This document shows positions 58,395-64,000 of a stretch of 64,000 nt of DNA, piece after piece (position 1 is the first letter of the stretch; the number at the start of each line of letters is the position of its first letter). A model generated the notes under the pieces. The model saw nothing but the letters and a program-made list of their open reading frames with translations. It searched no databases and had not been told where the DNA came from. The DNA lies in contig NZ_VZDQ01000011.1 in assembly GCF_009602435.1 (NCBI RefSeq), forward strand, positions 248,001 to 312,000, given 5' to 3'. The translations under genes were made by a program, and so were the position numbers. The stretch is from Sediminibacillus terrae (lineage in GTDB: Bacteria > Bacillota > Bacilli > Bacillales > Amphibacillaceae).

Positions 58395-58619
58395 ATGGCT
58401 GACAAGAACAATAACAAGAAAATGTCTGTAGAGGAAGCAGGTCGCAAAGGTGGAGAAACAACTTCCCGTAATCACGACCAGGAATTCTATGAAGAGATTG
58501 GGAAAAAAGGCGGAGAAACAACATCTAAAAACCATGACGAAGAATTCTATGAAGAAATCGGCAAAAAAGGCGGAGAAACACGCGGACGCCAACAGCAAAA
58601 TAAAAACAACAATTCTTAA
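58395..58619 (+). CDS. GsiB-like stress protein with KGG repeats
   Basis: 74 residues, hydrophilic, with three near-identical repeats of about 20 residues centred on Lys-Gly-Gly-Glu-Thr (EAGRKGGETTSRNHDQEFY, EIGKKGGETTSKNHDEEFY, EIGKKGGETRGRQQQ). This is the KGG/LEA-like pattern of GsiB, which is longer (123 residues) in Bacillus subtilis. Probable desiccation or glucose-starvation stress protein. A GTTTAA at 58322-58327 with GTGAAT 13 bases later is a weak sigma-B promoter candidate. Strong AAAGGAG site. Confidence 0.9.
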   Translation: MADKNNNKKMSVEEAGRKGGETTSRNHDQEFYEEIGKKGGETTSKNHDEEFYEEIGKKGGETRGRQQQNKNNNS

Positions 58620-58671
58620 TGGATAATGCAGCAGGAAGGCTGAGGTTTTTCATCTAAATAACAGCCTGCGA

Positions 58672-58703
58672 AAAACGAGCTTAACACTTAAGCTCGTTTT
58701 TCG
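58672..58703. terminator. Bidirectional terminator
   Basis: AAAACGAGCTTAA / TTAAGCTCGTTTT with a 3-base loop; convergent genes on both sides. A further hairpin GCAGG..AGGCTG / CAGCCTGC lies at 58631-58669. Confidence 0.8.
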
Positions 58704-58704
58704 T

Positions 58705-59280
58705 TTATTTCAAGGTATTGGTTACTCCCCATATTTTATCCGTCCCCTGATAATCATTGAGGGCGATGTCCAAATCATGGAACATACGGTGCAGGTTTCT
58801 TACCGTTTTCTTATCTTCATTGTCTGCAGCTGAACTGGCAAGTTGTTGAATCTTTTCCAAATCATTCTTTAAAGCATCGTCCTCTACTTTCGGCAGCATT
58901 TCATCCAGCACAGCAAGGATTTCTTCGGCTTCTGTTTCCTGCTCGGACCAATCGAGATTGTCGATCCGGCCATAACCCGTAGTATCGTTATAAAAGTCAT
59001 GTGTCTCGGCTACAAAATCACCGACATCCTCGTATTCTTTTCCTACCGACTCTCTTGTTTCCTCTGCTTTTTGTTCCAGTTCCTCCTGGCTTTGTCCCGA
59101 ATCAGAGGAATCTTCTGCCTGCTGCTCACTCGATTCTGTTTGACGGTCACTAAATAGTCCGATACCTCCCAAGTCAAAGACAAAGGAGAAAAAGGCAACC
59201 GCGACCACCAATGTGACACCTAGAGCCGTCAAGGTCCAACCGAACCAGCCCATCCGTTTTCTATTCTCGCTTCTCGGCAT
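58705..59280 (-). CDS. Membrane-anchored stress or envelope protein of unknown family
   Basis: 191 residues: basic N-terminus, one membrane helix (MGWFGWTLTALGVTLVVAVAFFSFVF), an acidic low-complexity linker (TESSEQQAEDSSDSGQ), then a helical domain (about 85-190, DFVAETHDFYNDTTGYGRID, NLHRMFHDLDIALNDYQG). Probably exposed outside the cell. ATG 59280 follows AAAGGA by 10 bases; a 12-residue extension is possible. Confidence 0.68.
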   Translation of the reverse strand: MPRSENRKRMGWFGWTLTALGVTLVVAVAFFSFVFDLGGIGLFSDRQTESSEQQAEDSSDSGQSQEELEQKAEETRESVGKEYEDVGDFVAETHDFYNDTTGYGRIDNLDWSEQETEAEEILAVLDEMLPKVEDDALKNDLEKIQQLASSAADNEDKKTVRNLHRMFHDLDIALNDYQGTDKIWGVTNTLK

Positions 59281-59410
59281 TTCTGCAGCATCCTTTCCTA
59301 AGCGCTTTTCTGGCAAGTTTCCATGAAAGTTATGTGAATCCCTTGATAATCTACTGCTTATTTTAGCCTTTTTCCTATTTTCAGACTAGTAGTTTGCAAT
59401 CTTGACATAG

Positions 59411-59452
59411 AATAAATCAACCACCTGGTGTGTTATAGGTGGTTGATTTATT
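59411..59452. terminator. Terminator of the carboxylesterase gene
   Basis: AAATCAACCACC / GGTGGTTGATTT with a 12-base loop. Confidence 0.7.
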
Positions 59453-59478
59453 CGTTTTTCGGCTATAAAAATGCTGAT

Positions 59479-60234
59479 TTAGCAGTTTGCTTTAATGAAT
59501 TGGATCGCTTTATTCGCGATAACCTCTTTGTCGTTGTCCAAAGTGGCGACATGATAGCTTGCTTCCAAAGGAAACAGCGTTTTTTCTGTCGAAGAGACCG
59601 AATCATAAATCAATTGGGAGTTTTCCGGCGGAACGACATGGTCTTCCTTAGAAGAAAAGATCAGGACAGGGGTCGTAATATTGCTTAAGTTTTGCTTGAC
59701 CTTTTCTGTTAATGTAACGATCTCCCCCATCGATTTAACTGGCGTTTTTTCATAGGCAAGTTCCTTGATTCCCGACCTTTTGATATCGGAGCCGATCCCG
59801 TTTACAAATCTAGTATCCGTCTTGGCCAACTCCCGATAGTTTTCGGCCATTTCCGGAATATCCACCGCAGCATTGATAGGCAGGATCCCATTTATTTCCG
59901 GGTGCTGCTCCGCTAAATATAATGTCAACGTACCACCCATGGACAGGCCGGCCACAAACAACTTGGAGCATTCTTCCTTCAACGTTGCCAAGCCCGCTTC
60001 TACGTTATCAATCCAATCTTGATGAGTAGACGCTTCCATATCCTCCGGATCAGTACCATGGCCTTCCAATCTCGGTCCCAGGACAGTAAAACCTTCCGCC
60101 GCGAACTGTTCACCTATATATCGCATACTCTGCGTCGTACCCGTGAATCCGTGGACAACCAGCACTCCAATTTCATTGCCGGCAAAGTAAAATGCTTCTG
60201 CATCCTTCATCACACGATAATTAGCCGCCATCAT
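59479..60234 (-). CDS. Carboxylesterase (Est30/YvaK type)
   Basis: 251 residues. Oxyanion loop VLVVHGFTGTTQSMRYIGEQFA, GPRLEGHGTDPEDME, nucleophile VAGLSMGGTLTLYLAEQ (Ser near 98), acid in FSSKEDHVVPP and His in LEASYHVATLDNDKE. All fit the monoacylglycerol-lipase-like carboxylesterases of Bacillus/Geobacillus (about 247 residues). GGGAGGTAGT precedes the double ATG. Confidence 0.92.
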   Translation of the reverse strand: MMAANYRVMKDAEAFYFAGNEIGVLVVHGFTGTTQSMRYIGEQFAAEGFTVLGPRLEGHGTDPEDMEASTHQDWIDNVEAGLATLKEECSKLFVAGLSMGGTLTLYLAEQHPEINGILPINAAVDIPEMAENYRELAKTDTRFVNGIGSDIKRSGIKELAYEKTPVKSMGEIVTLTEKVKQNLSNITTPVLIFSSKEDHVVPPENSQLIYDSVSSTEKTLFPLEASYHVATLDNDKEVIANKAIQFIKANC

Positions 60235-60383
60235 ACTACCTCCCTATTTCAAACATGAATATGTATCTGCTTTTAATCGATAACAGTTAAATCTTACCAT
60301 AACCAAAGAAAAATACAAACCATCAGAAGAAAAGAAAACGACTAGAGAGTCTAGAGAAGGGGTCGAGAAGGGGTCGCGAGAAG

Positions 60384-60612
60384 GGGGTCAGTCCCCAAAA
60401 TTAGTCGAAATAGAAATTTTTAATGAATATCGATATATGGGGGACTGACCCCATTCAGGCATATTTTGGTCCGATAGAAACAATTGGACTATTATCCAAA
60501 TCAGCTAAAACCCTTGGCAGGAGAAGGATCGAGAGTAAGATATAACCCGAGGAGGGACTGACCCCATCGAGAAATAAAACCTCTTTTAGTTGTTTTTGGG
60601 GGACTGTCCCCT
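60384..60612. repeat. REP-like palindrome cluster 2
   Basis: Motifs GGGGGTCAGTCCCC (60384-60397), GGGGGACTGACCCC (60439-60452), GAGGGACTGACCCC (60552-60565) and GGGGGACTGTCCCC (60598-60611) are spaced 40-110 bases in alternating orientation. They fill the 60235-60666 spacer; no gene is seen. Confidence 0.75.
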
Positions 60613-60666
60613 CCACAACATAAAAAAGACCGCCGTTTCACACAAGGAAGCGGTGGTCTTGATTTT

Positions 60667-61299
60667 CTATTTACTTGGAAAAGGCGTCAGTTGCTTGGTT
60701 TCAGGCTTTTTCGCCAGCTTGACCAACAGATAAGCTATAGGTGTATCAATGAAGGCAATAAGCACTTTAAATAGATACTGTGAACCAATCATTCCGATAA
60801 GCACCCCAAAGGGGACTGTCCCTCCAAAAGCAATGGTGACGAAAACAATCGTATCAAGCAACTGGCTTGTCATTGTCGACAAGTTATTGCGCAGCCATAG
60901 TTTCCTTGTTCCATGTTTTTGCTTTAAAGAATGGAAGATGGACACATCCAAGTTTTGGCTGGCCAAATATGACACCAAGCTTGCCAGCATCACTCGGAAA
61001 CTCCCGCCCAGAACCGTTTCAAATTCGATTTGACCTGCAAATACTGGTGCTGCCGGAAGCTGGATCGCAATAACAATAAACAACATTGCCAATAACTGGG
61101 TGACAAATCCCGCCTGAACAGTCTTCCGGGCAGCATCCTTGCCATAGACTTCACCGATAACATCCGTTATCAAATAAGTGATGACATAGACTATCACGGC
61201 TGCTGGCAGGACAAACCCTCCTACAGCAAACAATTTCACACCCAGCACATTGGATATTACCAAGAGACCGGTGAATAGTGCATTCAAATAAATCAACAT
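60667..61299 (-). CDS. Queuosine precursor transporter (VUT/YhhQ family)
   Basis: 210 residues, about six membrane helices. VNALFTGLLVISNVLGVKLFAVGGFVLPAAVIVYVITYLITDVIGEVYGKDAARK and LVSYLASQNLDVSIFHSLKQKHGTRKLWLRNNLSTMTSQLLDTIVF are the YhhQ signatures. With queF under one preQ1 riboswitch, import of preQ0/preQ1 is a firm prediction. A GGGACAGTCCCC palindrome of the REP type lies inside this gene at 60811-60824 (AFGGTVPFGV). Confidence 0.9.
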   Translation of the reverse strand: MLIYLNALFTGLLVISNVLGVKLFAVGGFVLPAAVIVYVITYLITDVIGEVYGKDAARKTVQAGFVTQLLAMLFIVIAIQLPAAPVFAGQIEFETVLGGSFRVMLASLVSYLASQNLDVSIFHSLKQKHGTRKLWLRNNLSTMTSQLLDTIVFVTIAFGGTVPFGVLIGMIGSQYLFKVLIAFIDTPIAYLLVKLAKKPETKQLTPFPSK

Positions 61300-61366
61300 A
61301 ACTTCTTCTCCCTTTCATTTTGAAACAAGGAAAGGATCAAAGTTTTACCCTCTTCAAACTCGAAAA

Positions 61367-61864
61367 TTAACGGTTATCGATTTTTTCGGGATACAGGTCA
61401 TGATTCATCATCCGATGGTCAGCCATTTGCTCATACTTTGTGCCTGGACGGCCATAGTTGACGTATGGATCGATGGAAATACCTCCGCGCGGTGTGAACT
61501 TGCCCCAAACTTCTATATAGCAAGGATCCATTAAGTCAATCAGATCATTCATGATGATGTTCATGCTATCCTCATGAAAATCGCCATGATTGCGGAAGCT
61601 AAACAGGTACAACTTCAATGATTTACTCTCCACCATTTTCTCATCCGGAATGTAACTGATATAGACTGTTCCGAAATCGGGCTGCCCTGTTTTAGGACAA
61701 AGCGTAGTGAATTCAGGACAATTGAATTTCACAAAATAATCACGACCAGGATGCTTGTTATCAAATGTCTCCAGCACTTCCGGTGTATAGTCAAATTGAT
61801 AGGTCGTCCCCTGACTTCCCAGTAAAGTTATATCCGTCAGCTCTTCATCTCTTCTTCCTGCCAT
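61367..61864 (-). CDS. queF: NADPH-dependent preQ0 reductase QueF
   Basis: 165 residues, the short Bacillus form. Catalytic Cys in [23 protein letters not shown], the QueF motif [21 protein letters not shown] (Glu-Ser-Lys-Ser-Leu-Lys), and the C-terminal [12 protein letters not shown]. It reduces 7-cyano-7-deazaguanine to preQ1 in queuosine synthesis. Followed 67 bases later by the transporter gene. Confidence 0.96.
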   Translation of the reverse strand: MAGRRDEELTDITLLGSQGTTYQFDYTPEVLETFDNKHPGRDYFVKFNCPEFTTLCPKTGQPDFGTVYISYIPDEKMVESKSLKLYLFSFRNHGDFHEDSMNIIMNDLIDLMDPCYIEVWGKFTPRGGISIDPYVNYGRPGTKYEQMADHRMMNHDLYPEKIDNR

Positions 61865-61951
61865 CTTGAACGCTCCTTTTCACTTGCTTGATTATCAGCA
61901 AGTAATAATTCATTTCTTTGTTTCCATAAATCGTCATAAAAAGATCGGAAC

Positions 61952-62038
61952 AAAAAAGGCCATGCCCCTATCGGACATGGCCTTAAACACCTGTTTATGT
62001 CCTTAGTTTTTTATAGAGGGTTTACGCTAAGAACCTCT
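61952..62038 (-). promoter_or_regulatory. preQ1-I riboswitch with terminator
   Basis: The minus-strand aptamer AGAGGTTCTTAGCG...CCCTCTATAAAAAACTAAGG (62038-62001) has the H-type pseudoknot elements of preQ1-I. The terminator AAGGCCATGTCC / GGGGCATGGCCTT plus TTTT follows at 61984-61952. It should repress queF and the transporter when preQ1 is abundant. Confidence 0.95.
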
Positions 62039-62111
62039 CCCGATCAAACGGATTATCTTTATTATTCCCGACTAATTATAAAGAGCATAGCCATAAAAGT
62101 CAACATCGAAC

Positions 62112-62335
62112 AGCAGAACGGGGACGTCCCCAACACCCCATCAGAAGGCTCAACCTGAATGTGGGGGGTCTGTCCCCAAAAGCATGCTTTTCGTGGATTT
62201 ATTGGCCGGGGGGACTGTCCCCAAAATCCTTAATCCTTGACATCTCAGTCTTTTATATCCTTCTCATCAGGGTCTGTCCCTCAATGGCAACTAATTGTCT
62301 GTTTTCCCTCCCGGAGGGACTGACCCCCAAGTGGC
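62112..62335. repeat. REP-like palindrome cluster 3
   Basis: GGGGACGTCCCC, GGGGGGTCTGTCCCC, GGGGGGACTGTCCCC, AGGGTCTGTCCCT and GAGGGACTGACCCCC occur between the preQ1 leader and the end of the sigma gene. They account for most of the 62039-62351 spacer. Confidence 0.7.
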
Positions 62336-62351
62336 ACCCCGGAGTCATTCC

Positions 62352-62903
62352 TCAGGCACTGATATGGGTGGTTTGGCTTGTCTGTTCCATTCCTTCTTTG
62401 ACACGTTTTCTGGCTCTGTACAATCGGGCTTTGACGGTTCCAAGGGCAAGTCTCAAACTGCCGGCAATTTCCTTATCGGTCCATTCGTTTTGGTATTTCA
62501 AGGTAAAGACCTTACGGAGCTTGGGACTCAGCAAGACCACCTGCCGCTTTATTTGTTCTTCGGTCCATTTGTACTCCACTTGTTTTTCAACCACCCGTTC
62601 CTCAGAGCTGCTTTCCTGGCTGGTCAAGTACACATCCTCAAGCGGGACAAACGTCCGCTTTTTCTCTTTCCTGATTGCATCGATTGCAGTTCGGTAAGCG
62701 ATGCTTGTCAACCACGCTCCTAGCTTGTCATGATCACGCAATTTATCAAAGTGCTTGTAAGCTTTTATGAAAGCATCTTGAACAACATCCTCGGCAAGGC
62801 AACGGTCTTTTGTTATACCGACCGAAACCAAATACATTCGTTGGTAATACTGTTGATAAACGGCTTCAAAACAAATCCCCTCCCCCGTCTTAGCTTCTTT
62901 CAT
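62352..62903 (-). CDS. ECF-type RNA polymerase sigma factor
   Basis: 183 residues. Region 2: FEAVYQQYYQRMYLVSVGITKDRCLAEDVVQDAFIKAYKHFDKL with AWLTSIAYRTAIDAIRKEKK. Region 4: VVLLSPKLRKVFTLKYQNEWTDKEIAGSLRLALGTVKARLYRARKRVKEGM. No anti-sigma gene follows; the gene is preceded, 21 bases away, by a large membrane protein gene that may be its partner or target. GGAGAAGGAGAG site. Confidence 0.92.
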   Translation of the reverse strand: MKEAKTGEGICFEAVYQQYYQRMYLVSVGITKDRCLAEDVVQDAFIKAYKHFDKLRDHDKLGAWLTSIAYRTAIDAIRKEKKRTFVPLEDVYLTSQESSSEERVVEKQVEYKWTEEQIKRQVVLLSPKLRKVFTLKYQNEWTDKEIAGSLRLALGTVKARLYRARKRVKEGMEQTSQTTHISA

Positions 62904-62924
62904 TTCTCTTCTCTCCTTCTCCTT

Positions 62925-64000
62925 TTACTTGTCCCCAAAATAATCTGTAACGAATGCCGGCACATTGGCTTTGGATATTGGCCTTACAACCGGATTGTTT
63001 TTTCCTTCCAGGTAAAACCCTGCATAATAATGAGAAGAATCCTCCGTGCCATAATGCTCACTTGTCACTGTTTCCAGAATCCGACCGATTTTTTGTTTAT
63101 TTTCGGTGACCAAGCCATTATCACCATTTTTTTCTTCATATAACGTCTCATATACATCTTGGCTTTCATCTCTTTCGTCCAATATGACGGCATAAGATAT
63201 ATCATCAGCCTGGATGATTGTTTGATCATATATCCCCTGATTTTTCAACCAGCTTTGAAAATTTTCATAAGAACGCAATATTGGAAGCTGGTAAAACATG
63301 TTTTCTTCCTCGGGAACTTCAATATAAGCCATCGTGTCGCTTGGATGAACAATTTCCTCATACTTTTGATCATAAATATCCTGCTTCAATTGCTGCAGTG
63401 CTTCTTTTATTTCAGTTTTCTCCACGATACTAGTGCTGCTAGAACGATCAAATTCACTGGAAATGACCAAGTTGCCAAAGTCATTTTCATCCATCGTCAA
63501 TATCCGGTTCTTGATTTCCTTATATTCACGGGACTCATAAATCGGTTTCAAGTATTGTTCATACGTTTCGTCCAAATCGATATAGTACTCCCGATTGATC
63601 ATCTTTCCGTTTTTCAGCTGGTAACTGAAAAACAATTTCTCTTCATTGGATCGGTCATCCGGGAGGATACTGCTCGATTGTTCGATAAGTTGCTGATGCA
63701 ATTTCTGAACCTGCCTGATTATCCTAGGATCCTCTATCGCCATATCTCGTATATTTTTCGTTGAGCGTTCATCAGAGTAGTACATTGGATTTTCATTAAA
63801 ATAAACCGATTCAATCTGTTCTGCTTCTGGCAGCCGTTTTTCATAACCTGTAACATCGAAGGAAAGCAGAAGAATGACGGCGCCTGCGACTGCAAGAAAC
63901 AGAACATATCCCTTCCATTTACCGAATACACGCCATGTTTTTTGCAGGACCATCTCGGCTACAAGATAGCCGATCAATGAACCTACTATATAGCCAAAGA
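62925..64000 (-). CDS. C-terminal part of a large ABC-2-type permease (DUF6449-like), cut by the window edge
   Basis: The frame is open to the window end, so the start lies beyond 64000. The visible 358 residues include the last one or two membrane helices (GYIVGSLIGYLVAEMVLQKTW and GYVLFLAVAGAVILLLSFDV) and a soluble extracellular domain of about 300 residues rich in acidic and aromatic residues (YYIDLDETYEQYLKPIYESREYKEI). This fits the DUF6449-type end of some Bacillus ABC permeases. It lies upstream of, and probably in one unit with, the ECF sigma gene. Confidence 0.7.
   Translation of the reverse strand, partial: FGYIVGSLIGYLVAEMVLQKTWRVFGKWKGYVLFLAVAGAVILLLSFDVTGYEKRLPEAEQIESVYFNENPMYYSDERSTKNIRDMAIEDPRIIRQVQKLHQQLIEQSSSILPDDRSNEEKLFFSYQLKNGKMINREYYIDLDETYEQYLKPIYESREYKEIKNRILTMDENDFGNLVISSEFDRSSSTSIVEKTEIKEALQQLKQDIYDQKYEEIVHPSDTMAYIEVPEEENMFYQLPILRSYENFQSWLKNQGIYDQTIIQADDISYAVILDERDESQDVYETLYEEKNGDNGLVTENKQKIGRILETVTSEHYGTEDSSHYYAGFYLEGKNNPVVRPISKANVPAFVTDYFGDK

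Overview
The window looks like a chromosomal segment of a spore-forming, probably halotolerant member of the Bacillaceae. The grounds are Bacillus-type Shine-Dalgarno sites with frequent TTG/GTG starts, Spo0E-type and coat-type sporulation proteins, S-box and preQ1 riboswitches, sigma-B-like promoters, and several compatible-solute systems (two BCCT carriers and an OpuA-type ABC transporter). I see no rRNA, tRNA, CRISPR array, prophage or intact insertion sequence. I did no database search; family names rest on motifs and length.

Layout. 1-4.9 kb: a luciferase-like oxidoreductase, a ComEC-like lipoprotein/DUF3006 pair and a BCCT carrier. 5-14.2 kb: a CocE hydrolase, then a six-gene minus-strand operon whose enzymes match the L-carnitine to glycine betaine route (dehydrocarnitine cleavage enzyme, carnitine dehydrogenase, hot-dog thioesterase) followed by an OpuA-type transporter. 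A TetR gene lies beside it, and three near-identical 19-bp sites sit before the operon and the TetR gene. 14.3-21.9 kb: an S-box-controlled MetE-like enzyme, a P1B-4 ATPase with a PerR box, nucleotidyltransferases with decayed neighbours, and a sigma-B-type short-chain dehydrogenase. 21.9-22.9 kb: about 1 kb without a recognised gene, filled with palindromic repeats. 23-30 kb: Spo0E-like, C45 hydrolase, an orphan 447-residue protein, a HAD phosphatase, YwbE, and S-box-metNPQ. 30-48 kb: many small independent genes (SMR pair, YpvA helicase, YfmL helicase, acetyltransferases, peptidase E, a second BCCT carrier, coat proteins).

48.7-54.1 kb is a respiratory block: a ba3-type oxidase operon (subunit IIA, II, I), a MobA-like protein, an Fnr regulator with a C-terminal cysteine cluster, and a lipoprotein carrying a stand-alone CuA-like site. 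Perfect TGTGA-N6-TCACA boxes precede the oxidase operon and the CuA lipoprotein, both spaced as expected for class II activation. 54.1-64 kb: a regulator/membrane pair, an ABC exporter, general-stress proteins (including a YkuS-YtxH fusion), an esterase, a preQ1-controlled queF-transporter pair, an ECF sigma factor and the end of a large permease.

Two themes run through the spacers. One is a family of 80-120 bp structured repeats whose central hairpins covary and which sit inside locus-specific inverted repeats. The other is clusters of GGGGACTGTCCCC/GGGGTCAGTCCCC palindromes, one copy of which lies inside a coding sequence.
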